From the NCBI RefSeq assembly GCF_000368565.1, contig NZ_KB849545.1:360304-424303 (forward strand): 64,000 nt of DNA, given 5' to 3'. The notes beneath the pieces were generated by a model that ran no database searches, was not told the origin of the DNA, and saw only the letters and a list, made by a program, of their open reading frames with translations. Source of the stretch: Acinetobacter gerneri DSM 14967 = CIP 107464 = MTCC 9824 (lineage in GTDB: Bacteria > Pseudomonadota > Gammaproteobacteria > Pseudomonadales > Moraxellaceae). The translations under genes were made by a program, and so were the position numbers. This document shows, one piece after another, positions 44,110 to 55,053 of this stretch (the stretch's first letter is position 1; each line of letters begins with the position of its first letter).

Positions 44110-44697
44110 TCAAGGCTGTTTCAGATAAGGCCATGCAGCACGTAAATAGATAAACATTGACCATAACGTTAAAGCCACAGCGGTATATAACAAAATATAC
44201 GCAAACAACTCAAATGGTGGCCAATTCAATAAAAACACTGAAATTGCAATCATTTGAAAAGCTGTTTTGTACTTCCCTACAGTCGAAACAGCGACACTGG
44301 TACGTGCGCCCAACTCAGCCATCCATTCACGTAAAGCAGAAACTGTTATTTCACGTGAAATAATCACGATTGCAGCAAATGCCATCGCAATACTTGGCTT
44401 CCATTGCACCAATACTATCAGCGCTGTCGAAACCATTAATTTGTCAGCAACAGGATCCAAAAAGCGACCAAATGCTGAAGTCTGATTGAGGCTTCGTGCT
44501 AGATAACCATCAAACCAATCTGTAATTGCTGCAAGTACAAAGATTGCAGTCAAAATGATATGTCTAAACATCCCACCATGATGTCCTTCGACACCCACAG
44601 CAGGTGGCCAATACGCTACAAGCAAAAATACTGGAATTAATGCAATTCGAGCTAAAGTTAATATATTTGGAATATTCAGGATACGACCTGTAGTCAT
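44110..44697 (-). CDS. pgsA: CDP-diacylglycerol--glycerol-3-phosphate 3-phosphatidyltransferase
   Basis: The 195-residue inner-membrane enzyme makes phosphatidylglycerol phosphate, the first step to phosphatidylglycerol and cardiolipin. The CDP-alcohol phosphotransferase motif D-x2-DG-x2-AR-x8-G-x3-D-x3-D is complete (in DWFDGYLAR...FGRFLDPVAD, about residues 61-85). The ATG at 44697 gives the normal N-terminus (MTTGRILNIPNILTLARI); upstream ATG 44727 and TTG 44730 would add ten or eleven residues. It is downstream of uvrC and a thioesterase gene on the same strand, the common uvrC-pgsA neighbourhood with one gene inserted. Confidence 0.93.
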   Translation of the reverse strand: MTTGRILNIPNILTLARIALIPVFLLVAYWPPAVGVEGHHGGMFRHIILTAIFVLAAITDWFDGYLARSLNQTSAFGRFLDPVADKLMVSTALIVLVQWKPSIAMAFAAIVIISREITVSALREWMAELGARTSVAVSTVGKYKTAFQMIAISVFLLNWPPFELFAYILLYTAVALTLWSMFIYLRAAWPYLKQP

Positions 44698-44803
44698 AGA
44701 CACCGCCAGTTTGTCCCCTATTTGCATCAATTCACGTGAAATGAATGATGAAGATTACAGCTTGAAATTAGCTTCACTTTATACGAAATACCAAGCACTG
44801 TCA

Positions 44804-45598
44804 CTAGCTAAAGACCGTGACTGTTTGCCTAGAAATGGCAATTAAACGGTTATTTTTATCCCACAAATATGCATTTTCAGTCGAATAACCGTGATCAGCA
44901 TAATCAGTAAATACTTTATATTTAAACCAATCATGCATATTTTGTTGCAGTGAATGCACAAAACTAATATGCCAAGTCAATGAACTAGAAGGTGCAGGAA
45001 TTTTAAATAGAGGTAATACACCCGGTGGCCACACATCCATTAATGCCAATAAATCTGACACTTGCATTGGACGATCTTTATGCAAATTTGGATCAAAACG
45101 CGACCAACCACCAAAATCTGGCTGCTTAGTCCCCGAAATTGGATAATGCCCTTCTGCCCAAGTCAGCTCAAATTGTTTGAAACATTCTGGAAATGGCAAA
45201 TGCTTAGGCACAATATGTAATTGTTCAACAGCAGGATAATCTGGAGCAAGCTTTTCATTGGACACTTTGATATGCGTATCACGCTCAGTGCCAAAGCTTG
45301 CAATCAAAATACTTTGCACCGCTTCGTCTTGCCAGAGTCTGACTTCTATCGTCGTTACAGATTTACCTTGTCGTAAAATCTCCGCAGTCAAACGCACTTT
45401 GGCTTCTTGCACAGGACCAACAAAAGTAATGCTACAACTGAGTACTTTCTTTAATGGATTATTGATGGTCAAAACTGCTTTTTGCATCAGCATTGCAGCG
45501 ACTAAACCACCAAAAACAGTTCGACCTTGTAGCCACCCTTTGGGCAACTCCACCCATTCTTCTTGCTGAATTTGCGCATAAAGCTGACTCAATGGCAT
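44804..45598 (-). CDS. TesB-like acyl-CoA thioesterase
   Basis: The 264-residue protein is a double hotdog of the TesB/4HBT_3 class. The first half has GRTVFGGLVAAMLMQKAV (about residues 25-42) and the second SSLTWHISFVHS (about 206-217) and GYSTENAYLWDKNNRLIAISRQ near the end. The DxNxHxxG-type substrate loop and a late Gln of TesB are approximated but not exact. It should release free fatty acid from acyl-CoA in the cytoplasm. The ATG at 45598 follows GGGAA; an overlapping GTG (45601) is possible. It lies between uvrC and pgsA. Confidence 0.85.
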   Translation of the reverse strand: MPLSQLYAQIQQEEWVELPKGWLQGRTVFGGLVAAMLMQKAVLTINNPLKKVLSCSITFVGPVQEAKVRLTAEILRQGKSVTTIEVRLWQDEAVQSILIASFGTERDTHIKVSNEKLAPDYPAVEQLHIVPKHLPFPECFKQFELTWAEGHYPISGTKQPDFGGWSRFDPNLHKDRPMQVSDLLALMDVWPPGVLPLFKIPAPSSSLTWHISFVHSLQQNMHDWFKYKVFTDYADHGYSTENAYLWDKNNRLIAISRQTVTVFS

Positions 45599-45838
45599 CA
45601 CATTTCCCTAAACAAAATATCCTTTTTGCTATCTTAACTGGAAAATGGATAAGGTAAATGGTCAGTGACTTTCGAGTCAATGAACATTTTGGCAAATGGA
45701 ACGCTGTTAAGGCCTGTTAGTGCTATTAAATGATCTTGCATCCAACTGGTCGCTCCTGCCTTGGTCATGATCGCTCAGCTCGATATGATTTAAATACTGA
45801 TTTTTTGAGTTTTAAAATTGATGCTTTTAAGCAGAATC

Positions 45839-47638
45839 TTATTCATGCAAAATTTTATAAATCGTTCTAGCCATAACCGCCCCCAGACCCGGTACTAGCA
45901 TCAGATCATTTTCAGAAGCTTTTAGCACACCTTGTATGCCGCCAAAATGAGTCAATAAATCACGACGACGTTTAGGTCCAAGTCCTGGTATCGCTTCAAG
46001 CACAGACCCTGCACGACGTTTATCGCGCTTGGCACGATGCTTCGTGATCGCAAAACGATGTGCTTCATCACGAACCTGCTGGATCAAATGTAAGGCCTTA
46101 TGATCCTCAGGAAGTTGGATTTTTTCACCATCGGTAAAATGCAAAGTTTCCAAACCGGGTTTACGCCCTTCCCCTTTTGAAACACCGACCATGAATGCGT
46201 CCAAACCTAATTCTTGCATCACTTCCATAGCCATGTGCAACTGACCTTTACCACCATCAATGAGCAACAAATCAGGCAACATATTTTTCTTATAACGGCG
46301 CGTTAATGCTTGTCTCATCGCAGCATAATCATCACCTGCGGTAATATCATTAATCGCAAATTGACGATAATCTCTTTTACGGGCACCCCCTGCATCAAAT
46401 ACCACACATGATGCGATCGTCGCTTCGCCCATAGTGTGTGAAATATCAAAGCATTCAATTCGATCAATCGGACGTCCTACCACTTCTTCAAGCTGATGAA
46501 AACGCTCATTTAATTCTAAATGATTGGCGAGTTTCCCTTTGATTGCATGTTGCACATTCATCTGGGCGAGTTCTAGCCATTCGGCACGAGTTTCACGCAC
46601 ATTGTGTTTAATTTGAATTTTTTTACCAAACTCTTGATGCAATGCTTCTTGCATTTCATTTTGATTGGGTAATGCCGTATTGACAATCAATTCAGCAGGA
46701 ACTTCATCGGCAACTTGGAAATAAAAGTTCGCCATAAAATCAGATAACATTTGCCCCAGATCATCGCCCAACATGTCGGGGAAATAACTTTTTCCACCCA
46801 ACATTTTCCCATTTCGGACAAACATAATCTGAACACAGGTCACCCCAGCTTGATATGCAATAGCCAAAATATCAGCTTCGCCTTTGAGCTTATAAATCGC
46901 TTGCTGTGCCTGTACATCACGCAATAAAGCCATACGATCACGATAAAAAACTGCTTTTTCAAACTCTAAATTTTCGGCAGCTTGCTCCATTTTCTCAATC
47001 AATTCTTGGTTGAGTTCCTTGGTATCACCACGTAGAAAACGAATCGAATTTTCCACATCCTCTTTATAAGCTTCTGGTGAAATCAAGCCCACGCATGGCG
47101 CGGTACAGCGTTTGATTTGGTACTGTAAACATGGTCTTTTACGCTGGGAAAAATAGCTATTTTCGCATTGACGCACATTAAATAATTTCTGCAAAACCAA
47201 TAATGTATCGCGTGCATTGTAAGCACTCGGATACGGCCCGAAAAATTTACCAACCTGATGTTTGCCCTTACCACGACCACTCGCAATACGCGGATAAGGC
47301 TTATCTGCAGAAACAAAAATATAGACATAAGATTTATCATCGCGCAGCATAATGTTATATGGCGGACGATGCAGTTTAATCAGGTTTTGTTCAAGTAAAA
47401 GTGCTTCAGTTTCCGAACGTACCACCAAAGTTTCAATGTGATAAATACGTGCAACCAATGCTTGAGTTTTGGGATGTTCAATGGTTTTAACAAAATAACT
47501 CGACACACGATTTTTTAGATTTTTCGCCTTACCGACATACAACAATTCGCCATCTTTACCGAGCATTTTATATACGCCGGGAAGCTGGGTCATATTAGCT
47601 AAAATCTGTTCAATATTTTCGCGTGCGTTTTCGTTCAC
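45839..47638 (-). CDS. uvrC: UvrABC excision nuclease subunit UvrC
   Basis: The 599-residue endonuclease makes both incisions in nucleotide excision repair. In order: a GIY-YIG nuclease domain ([27 protein letters not shown], about residues 18-44) for the 3' cut, a Cys-containing segment ([25 protein letters not shown]), a UVR domain (about 195-230), the RNase H-like nuclease ([31 protein letters not shown]) for the 5' cut, and two HhH motifs at the end ([24 protein letters not shown]). It starts at GTG 47638 and has a weak ribosome site. The family length is normal. Confidence 0.97.
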   Translation of the reverse strand: MNENARENIEQILANMTQLPGVYKMLGKDGELLYVGKAKNLKNRVSSYFVKTIEHPKTQALVARIYHIETLVVRSETEALLLEQNLIKLHRPPYNIMLRDDKSYVYIFVSADKPYPRIASGRGKGKHQVGKFFGPYPSAYNARDTLLVLQKLFNVRQCENSYFSQRKRPCLQYQIKRCTAPCVGLISPEAYKEDVENSIRFLRGDTKELNQELIEKMEQAAENLEFEKAVFYRDRMALLRDVQAQQAIYKLKGEADILAIAYQAGVTCVQIMFVRNGKMLGGKSYFPDMLGDDLGQMLSDFMANFYFQVADEVPAELIVNTALPNQNEMQEALHQEFGKKIQIKHNVRETRAEWLELAQMNVQHAIKGKLANHLELNERFHQLEEVVGRPIDRIECFDISHTMGEATIASCVVFDAGGARKRDYRQFAINDITAGDDYAAMRQALTRRYKKNMLPDLLLIDGGKGQLHMAMEVMQELGLDAFMVGVSKGEGRKPGLETLHFTDGEKIQLPEDHKALHLIQQVRDEAHRFAITKHRAKRDKRRAGSVLEAIPGLGPKRRRDLLTHFGGIQGVLKASENDLMLVPGLGAVMARTIYKILHE

Positions 47639-47841
47639 AATAATTTTCTAAAACCTAAATATATGGATTAATTTAGGTTCTATAATTATTTTTTCAAGGG
47701 CTTTGTTGTGAATAGCTCAAATAGATTCACATTATGAAGACCTTTGATTTATATTTTAAGACTTAACTGATGCTTTAAATAGCTAGACCTGTATCACGCT
47801 GAAATTCAGTCAACCCCACTTTATTTCAGTTTTCAAGATAT

Positions 47842-48177
47842 TTAATCTGCTTTATTTTGCTGCTGATCCGCTTCATTTACAGTACTTTGATCATCTTTTT
47901 TTACATCGGATGTTGATTGCTTAAACTGATTCATTTTTGCAGTATTGATCGCATCTTCACGCATTTTTATCGCATGTTCTTGGCGTTGTATCTTATTTTC
48001 AGAACTTTGATTTTTGGCTATTTCAAAAAAATTAATCCTTTCATCTGCAACAGAATCAGTCTGAGCATTATTCAACATTAAGGACTGTGGTTTTTGTAAA
48101 TGATTGGTTTCTGCAAAAGTAGATGTGACAGTCAAAAGTCCACCAGTCATCAGGATTACATACAGAATCTTATTCAT
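47842..48177 (-). CDS. Small secreted hypothetical protein
   Basis: I do not recognise a family. The 111-residue precursor has a signal peptide cut after TFA (near residue 22). The mature part is hydrophilic: a short helical Gln/Glu/Lys-rich stretch (about 55-85) and a C-terminal tail of Ser, Asp, Gln and Asn (SDVKKDDQSTVNEADQQQ), probably disordered. It would be periplasmic. It stands alone between uvrC and lpxO. Confidence 0.65.
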   Translation of the reverse strand: MNKILYVILMTGGLLTVTSTFAETNHLQKPQSLMLNNAQTDSVADERINFFEIAKNQSSENKIQRQEHAIKMREDAINTAKMNQFKQSTSDVKKDDQSTVNEADQQQNKAD

Positions 48178-48308
48178 TTCTCATACCTATTTTTTAAATT
48201 TTTTTAACCTTAAGCCCTGTAGTGTAGGCAATTTATCTGTATAAGCAGCTGATCTTCACTTTTTTCTACAAAATCACTACCTGAGCCTTACCTTTTATTT
48301 TCAGATAC

Positions 48309-48331
48309 AAAAAAACGCTCCGAAGAGCGCT
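48309..48331 (-). terminator. Terminator of lpxO
   Basis: Read leftward, a GCGCTC stem with a stable UUCG tetraloop and GAGCGT is followed by seven T residues. It lies 27 bp after the lpxO stop. Confidence 0.8.
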
Positions 48332-48357
48332 TTTAAAAATTTATGCCGTATAACTCA

Positions 48358-49302
48358 TTAAAAAAGCTTTTGGAAAAATGCAATAATTTGAGACATATAA
48401 GGACGAATAAAGATCAAGAAGAAAATACCCAGCATCAATACCCATTTCAAAATATAGTACAGCGTACGATTTGATGCTTTTAAGGCTTTTGCCTTGAGAC
48501 GAATTTGATAAACATAACCAAAAGCTTTGTTTAAACCACCCGTTTTATCTCCAGCTTCATTTGGAGAACTTGCAGCAGTCATGACATTTTTACCGAACCA
48601 ATGGTTAAATTTCTCCATGATTCTACTTTTTAATGGACGCTCGACATCGGCAAAGAAAATAATACGGTTTTGATCTGTTTTATTTTCTGCATAGTGGATA
48701 TAAGTTTCATCAAAAACAACACTTTGACCATCACGCCATGAGTATCTTTGGCCATCTACATCAATAAAACAACGGTCATCATTTGGAGTCATCAAACCTA
48801 AATGATAACGTAGCGAACCCGCATAAGGGTCACGGTGACGGACCAAACGGCTATCAGGTGCAAGCTCGGTAAACATTGCCGCTTTAATCGTCGGTAAAGT
48901 CTTTAAAAGCGCAGTTGTTTTTGGGCAAAGCTCTGCCGCAGAAGGATGAGCTGAATCATACCATTTCAAATAAAAACGCTTCCAACCTGTTTTAAAGAAT
49001 GAGTTAAAACCCAAATCATCATAGGTGCTAGATGCTTTGATTCCGCCTTGGGCATAAAGCGCTTCAGCTTCTTCTTTAATCATTTCCCAGTTTTCATCCA
49101 GTACTTTGAGATCGGCAAAATATTTAGTGTCAATATAAGGCTGATTCGGTACTTTTGAAAAAATGTACATCAGGAAATTTACAGGGGCCAAAATCGTTGA
49201 ATGATCAAAGAATTGACGATAAAACGAATGGCGCACTTTACCGCGATTTTGGATATACAATGCTGAAATCACAAAAATCGCTAATATGATCCATTTAATC
49301 AT
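48358..49302 (-). CDS. lpxO: Lipid A hydroxylase LpxO (aspartyl/asparaginyl beta-hydroxylase family)
   Basis: The 314-residue Fe(II)/2-oxoglutarate dioxygenase should 2-hydroxylate a fatty acyl chain of lipid A at the inner membrane. It has an N-terminal membrane anchor (about residues 2-17), the HxD iron motif in RLVRHRDPYAGSLRYHLGL, the distal iron histidine in DETYIHYAENKT and a C-terminal membrane segment (about 285-305). The ATG at 49302 is used; an upstream GTG (49314) would add four residues. LpxO-made 2-hydroxylaurate in Acinetobacter lipid A is linked to polymyxin and host-defence resistance. Confidence 0.92.
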   Translation of the reverse strand: MIKWIILAIFVISALYIQNRGKVRHSFYRQFFDHSTILAPVNFLMYIFSKVPNQPYIDTKYFADLKVLDENWEMIKEEAEALYAQGGIKASSTYDDLGFNSFFKTGWKRFYLKWYDSAHPSAAELCPKTTALLKTLPTIKAAMFTELAPDSRLVRHRDPYAGSLRYHLGLMTPNDDRCFIDVDGQRYSWRDGQSVVFDETYIHYAENKTDQNRIIFFADVERPLKSRIMEKFNHWFGKNVMTAASSPNEAGDKTGGLNKAFGYVYQIRLKAKALKASNRTLYYILKWVLMLGIFFLIFIRPYMSQIIAFFQKLF

Positions 49303-49433
49303 ACAGCTACTCACATTTGAGAAAACTTAAAACAAGTCTTCGAGTTCGAGAGAATTCAAATAATTTTACTGTATAGATAATAGCAAATTCACAAGAAAAG
49401 TTCAGGAAATTAGGTTTACTGATGATTTCATTT

Positions 49434-49471
49434 AAAAAAGGAAAATCTCGCTATGAGATTTTCCTTTTTTT
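49434..49471 (-). terminator. Bidirectional terminator
   Basis: A perfect 16-bp stem (49434-49449 with 49455-49470), loop GCTAT, A-tract and T-tract. It ends the leftward lipoprotein gene at 49508. Confidence 0.92.
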
Positions 49472-49507
49472 GTTTCAATCAAATAATTCAAAACATCGTC
49501 TATGACA

Positions 49508-50500
49508 TTACTCGTGTTTCGTCCAATCTAAATCTTGAAAGCTATAAATCGCTTTTGCTGCATCCTCGTTATACATATCACATCCAGTCTGCAATCCAGC
49601 CAAACTCAATTTCAAACTACGCACTTTATCTGCACCAAGATCTGGATTTTTCAGTCTTTCTTCAAGCTGTTTTATCGCAATAGTATTGGTATATTCAATC
49701 GCACTATTATATTCAGCCTTATAGGTCTTGTTTTGGTATTGGACCGCAGGAGTGTTGACATAAGTGACGCCAAGCGCTGTTTCATAAACAACAGTCCAAG
49801 GCACATCCTGCCACGTTCCCGAAGTATAACGATACTGCACTGCTGGCTCGATATTGATCGAATCAATCAAGGCTTTGTTGGCTTGATCAAAATCACTAAA
49901 AGGATATAGAGCGCCATCTTTTTTGATGAGGTCAGTATCTAAGCCAGTAAAAGAAAAATATTCCTGATCATTTTTCCGAGAAATCAAACGGAAGCAAGCA
50001 CTACCTTGTGGAAAAATAGTTTTACCATGCTGATCTAAAAACTTTTGCCCATTAGTTTTCACATATTTACTGTCAAAGCCCAAGCTTCGGTATCCTGGCA
50101 ATACGGTATCGAAGATATTTTTACCCGTTAGATCGACTTGCTCATATTTAATATGCGATTTCACATCGCCAATAATATGTGAAGTCCAATCTGTCAAAGA
50201 GTTAACATCAATCACTCGGTTCGCAATATCTGTCGGCTTATATAGTTTTGATTCAGTTAAAATAAAAGTCCCTAAAGGTAAATTATTTGATAACTGGTTA
50301 GAGATTTTATTGTCTGCCGATACTTTGCTATAACCAATATCAATCTTATCCGCTGTCGTTGTCGGATTATATTGAATATGCCAGTAACGCAATGAATTAT
50401 CTGGTTGAGCTGTGCTGCCCCCTCCACCACCACCGCCACAAGCAGTCAGTAAAATTGAAGCAATCGAAAGGCTCAGTCCTGTTAAAATTTTCTTATTCAT
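49508..50500 (-). CDS. Hypothetical lipoprotein with polyglycine linker
   Basis: The 330-residue precursor has a lipobox LLTAC (C21), immediately followed by seven or more glycines and a short polar stretch. This layout is seen in Acinetobacter surface or outer-membrane lipoproteins, where the linker spaces the globular part from the membrane. The remainder (about residues 37-330) has no motif that I recognise; it is beta-rich with two cysteines (about 179 and 313) that might pair. It is a single gene flanked by terminators. Function unknown. Confidence 0.75.
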   Translation of the reverse strand: MNKKILTGLSLSIASILLTACGGGGGGGSTAQPDNSLRYWHIQYNPTTTADKIDIGYSKVSADNKISNQLSNNLPLGTFILTESKLYKPTDIANRVIDVNSLTDWTSHIIGDVKSHIKYEQVDLTGKNIFDTVLPGYRSLGFDSKYVKTNGQKFLDQHGKTIFPQGSACFRLISRKNDQEYFSFTGLDTDLIKKDGALYPFSDFDQANKALIDSINIEPAVQYRYTSGTWQDVPWTVVYETALGVTYVNTPAVQYQNKTYKAEYNSAIEYTNTIAIKQLEERLKNPDLGADKVRSLKLSLAGLQTGCDMYNEDAAKAIYSFQDLDWTKHE

Positions 50501-50935
50501 TATCCTAAATCACATTTATTGACATTTTTGTCCTGAGCAACATTCTATACATTTTTTATTCACAATTAAAAGATTGCTCACATTTTTAAGCAATTTTATT
50601 GACCTATTGACCATATTGCCCCTTTAAAGCTTGCTTTTAGCCTTGATTTAATCGCTAAAAAAATGATAGCAAACCATTTTTAATTTTATTTAAAAATGTT
50701 TAAAAATAAATACTTAAGTAAAAATCATTTATTTCCATCAATCATAAAACTTGATCGTTGAAAAATTTGCAACAAAAAAATTGATGACCCTTGCGTCACG
50801 GCTTGATACAACTTGTTAGGTTCTTTTTAGATATAGTTATCGTAAGATTAGCGAAGCATAAAAATGTGTAGGACTAACGCACATTCGCTTCAAAACATCA
50901 ACTTATGAAGTCCTCCAAAAAAAGGAGATCAGGGC
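50501..50935. other. Upstream region of fadB
   Basis: This 435-bp region lies between the divergent lipoprotein gene and fadB and must contain both promoters. I cannot assign boxes reliably. Near the fadB start, CTCC-A7-GGAG (50913-50927) could form a small hairpin that masks the ribosome site. No gene is seen. Confidence 0.5.
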
Positions 50936-53089
50936 ATGATCCACGCTGGCAATGCCATTACCGTCCAAATGCTTTCGGACGGAATCGCAGAATTCCGCTT
51001 TGACTTACAAGGTGAGTCTGTCAATAAATTTAACCGTGAAACACTTGAAGACTTTAAAGCGGCGATTGCTGCTGTTAAAGCGGATAGTTCTGTTAAAGGG
51101 TTAATCGTTACTTCTGCTAAGTCTACTTTTATCGTAGGTGCGGATATCACAGAATTTGGTGATAACTTTGCGCAAGGTGAAAAAGCGATTGTTGAATGGG
51201 CTGGTCCTGTTCATGACATCTTCAATAGTTTTGAAGATTTAGAGATTCCGAAAGTTGCTGCGATCAATGGTATTGCATTGGGCGGCGGTTTTGAAATGTG
51301 CTTGGTTTGTGACTATCGTGTAATGTCAGAAAAAGCACAAGTAGGCCTACCAGAAGTTAAACTGGGTATCATTCCAGGCTTCGGTGGTACTGTGCGTTTA
51401 AGCCGTGTCATCGGTATCGACAATGCAATCGAATGGATCGCAACTTCAGCATCTAAACGCCCTGCTGCTGCACTTAAAGATGGTGCTGTTGACGCAGTTG
51501 TTGCTGCTGATAAATTACAAGATGCTGCAATTGACCTTGTGAAACAAGCAATTTCAGGTCGTTTGGACTGGAAAGCAAAACGTCAAGAAAAACTTGATCC
51601 AGTTAAATTAGACACATTAGAACAAATGATGGCGTTTAATTCGGCGAAAGGTGTGGTTCTTGCAAAAGCAAATCCTGCTCAATATCCAGCACCAAAATTA
51701 CTTCTTGATTCATTGCAAGCATCTGCAACTGAATCACGTGACGCAGCGATGAAAGCAGAAGCCCAAGCATTTGCAAAAGCTGCTGTAACACCTCAAGCAG
51801 GTGCGTTGATTGGTCTATTTATCAATGACCAAGTTGTGAAAAAAGCATCTAAATCACATGAAAAAGGTGCTCATCCTGTAAACCAAGCTGCCGTTCTCGG
51901 TGCGGGTATCATGGGTGGCGGTATTGCTTACCAAGCGGCAAGCAAAGGTACACCGATTATCATGAAAGACATCGGCAATCCACAACTTGCTCTTGGTATG
52001 TCTGAAGCAAATGGCTTGTTGACTAAACAAGTTGAGCGCGGTCGTCTTAAACCAGCGCAAATGGGTGAAACACTTGCGCGTATCCGTCCATCTTTAAGTT
52101 ATGAAGAATTTAAAGAAGTTGATATCGTAATCGAAGCAGTGACTGAAAACCCTAAAGTTAAAGAAATCGTACTTGCTGAAACTGAAAAGCATGTGCATGA
52201 AAATACGATTTTGGCTTCAAACACATCTACGATTTCTATCACTCGCTTGGCTAAAGCATTGCAACGTCCTGAAAACTTTGTCGGGATGCACTTCTTTAAC
52301 CCAGTACACATGATGCCACTTGTAGAAGTGATTCGTGGTGAAAAGACTTCTGAAGAAGCAATCGCAACAACTGTTGTTTTAGCTCAAAAAATGGGTAAAA
52401 CACCAATCGTTGTCAATGACTGCCCAGGTTTCTTGGTTAACCGCGTATTGTTCCCTTACTTTGGTGCATTTGATCTTCTTCTTAAAGACGGTGCTGATTT
52501 CCAACAAATCGACAAAGTGATGGAAAAATTCGGCTGGCCTATGGGTCCTGCTTACCTTATGGACGTTGTTGGTATTGACACTGGCGTACATGGTGCAGAA
52601 GTAATGGCTGAAGGCTTCCCAGATCGTATGAAACCTGACTATAAAGGTTCTGTACAATCAATGTATGAAGCAAACCGTCTTGGTCAAAAGAACGATGTAG
52701 GTTTCTATAAATACGTTCTAGATAAAAAAGGTAAGAAAGCAAAAACTGTTGACCCAACAGCATATGAAGTGATCGCTGCGGGTGTTACAGGTGAAAAACG
52801 TGAATTTGATGCTCAAGAAATCATTGATCGTATGATGCTTGCTTTCTGTAACGAAACTGTTCGTTGCCTAGAAGACAAAATCGTTGCGACTCCATCTGAA
52901 GCAGATATGGCAATGATCATGGGTGTAGGTTTCCCTCCATTCCGTGGCGGTCCATGCCGTTATATCGACCAAACTGGTGTAGCTGAATATGTTGCGCTTT
53001 GCAACAAATATGCTCACTTAGGTAAAGCATACGAAGCGCCACAAATGTTGCAAGACATGGCTGCTAATAACAAAAAATTCTACGGTTAA
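50936..53089 (+). CDS. fadB: Fatty-acid oxidation complex alpha subunit FadB
   Basis: The 717-residue multifunctional enzyme hydrates enoyl-CoA and oxidises 3-hydroxyacyl-CoA with NAD+ in beta-oxidation. The N-terminal crotonase domain (about residues 1-190) has the oxyanion segments [10 protein letters not shown] and [14 protein letters not shown] with catalytic acidic residues near ADITE and GLPEVKLG. The dehydrogenase domain starts with the NAD motif [16 protein letters not shown] (about 321-336) and contains [14 protein letters not shown] with the catalytic His. Length matches the E. coli enzyme (729 aa). AAGGAG lies 8 nt upstream. It forms an operon with fadA 12 bp later. Confidence 0.97.
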   Translation: MIHAGNAITVQMLSDGIAEFRFDLQGESVNKFNRETLEDFKAAIAAVKADSSVKGLIVTSAKSTFIVGADITEFGDNFAQGEKAIVEWAGPVHDIFNSFEDLEIPKVAAINGIALGGGFEMCLVCDYRVMSEKAQVGLPEVKLGIIPGFGGTVRLSRVIGIDNAIEWIATSASKRPAAALKDGAVDAVVAADKLQDAAIDLVKQAISGRLDWKAKRQEKLDPVKLDTLEQMMAFNSAKGVVLAKANPAQYPAPKLLLDSLQASATESRDAAMKAEAQAFAKAAVTPQAGALIGLFINDQVVKKASKSHEKGAHPVNQAAVLGAGIMGGGIAYQAASKGTPIIMKDIGNPQLALGMSEANGLLTKQVERGRLKPAQMGETLARIRPSLSYEEFKEVDIVIEAVTENPKVKEIVLAETEKHVHENTILASNTSTISITRLAKALQRPENFVGMHFFNPVHMMPLVEVIRGEKTSEEAIATTVVLAQKMGKTPIVVNDCPGFLVNRVLFPYFGAFDLLLKDGADFQQIDKVMEKFGWPMGPAYLMDVVGIDTGVHGAEVMAEGFPDRMKPDYKGSVQSMYEANRLGQKNDVGFYKYVLDKKGKKAKTVDPTAYEVIAAGVTGEKREFDAQEIIDRMMLAFCNETVRCLEDKIVATPSEADMAMIMGVGFPPFRGGPCRYIDQTGVAEYVALCNKYAHLGKAYEAPQMLQDMAANNKKFYG

Positions 53090-53101
53090 GGAGCAACGTG
53101 A

Positions 53102-54274
<1,173 letters not shown>

Positions 54275-54288
54275 TCGATAAATTGAAA

Positions 54289-54316
54289 AAATCCCCGCTA
54301 TATGCGGGGATTTCTT
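54289..54316 (+). terminator. Terminator of fadBA
   Basis: A 10-bp stem (54289-54298 with 54304-54313) with a GC-rich core and short T-rich tail, 15 bp after fadA. Confidence 0.8.
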
Positions 54317-54358
54317 ATATAAATTAAATAATTAAAATATTGATAGGAATGATAAAAA

Positions 54359-54808
54359 GTGAAAACTAAAGTTATATTTTCAAGCCTATTGTGTTTAATG
54401 ATGGCACAAAACCTCTTCGCTGAACTTCCTCAGCGTAATAATCTGTCTCCACAACTTAAAGCTAGCCTTTCTGATAAAATTCTCAGTAAAGATGAAATAA
54501 TGCAAGGTGCTGATCGAAGCCAAAATATATACTTTACCTGTCTTTCGGAGACGTCTGAATCTATTAAGAAACAATTCCCTAATGCAAATAAAGACATGCT
54601 CATTAATATCACCAACGCAACATGTGAAAATCCAGAAGATTTATTTAATGTTTATAATATTTTACTTGCATCTTCAAGTATGAATAAGCCAATGTCAGAG
54701 AAACAAGCTAGTGTTTTTATCGAGAATGCCTACAAAAAAAATGGTCGTGAAAAAACCAATGAAGCAGTTAGAGCTAAAGTTTTAAAAGACTTAAGGATTA
54801 TTGAGTGA
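54359..54808 (+). CDS. Secreted hypothetical protein with GTG start
   Basis: I do not recognise a family. The 149-residue precursor has a signal peptide cut after LFA (near residue 21). The mature part is helical and polar, with two cysteines (in YFTCLSE and NATCENPED) that could form a disulfide. Translation must start at GTG 54359: AGGA lies about 10 nt upstream and no in-frame ATG precedes the signal peptide. It follows the fadA terminator and has its own hairpin terminator. Periplasmic location is likely; function unknown. Confidence 0.68.
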   Translation: MKTKVIFSSLLCLMMAQNLFAELPQRNNLSPQLKASLSDKILSKDEIMQGADRSQNIYFTCLSETSESIKKQFPNANKDMLINITNATCENPEDLFNVYNILLASSSMNKPMSEKQASVFIENAYKKNGREKTNEAVRAKVLKDLRIIE

Positions 54809-54866
54809 CGAAAGTAACTGATCATCTTATCATCTACACAGATATAACATGATCTACCAAGCTTCT

Positions 54867-54898
54867 ACTGACAATCTGAACAGTTTTAGATTGTCAGT
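54867..54898 (+). terminator. Terminator of the 54359 gene
   Basis: A perfect 11-bp stem (54867-54877 with 54888-54898), 10-nt loop, followed by a T-rich stretch. Confidence 0.75.
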
Positions 54899-54961
54899 GA
54901 TATTTTATTTTTGCCTAACACTTATAAAATTCGATCATGTATAAAAATCATGCTATATATT

Positions 54962-55026
54962 AGGGTCTATTGACATTTCACAACTGAATTGCGTTGTTGG
55001 CTAAAATTGAAATGTCAATAAACCTT
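54962..55026. mobile_element. MITE-like 65-bp inverted-repeat element
   Basis: Terminal repeats of 19 bp (left AGGGTCTATTGACATTTCA; right the complement of AAGGTTTATTGACATTTCA) match at 17 of 19 positions and flank a short core. TTA occurs at both edges and could be a 3-bp target duplication, as made by some IS5-family elements. No transposase is encoded. It ends 27 bp before the ATG of the next gene. Confidence 0.65.
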
Positions 55027-55053
55027 AAGCTTAGCAGATAAATACAATTCAAA

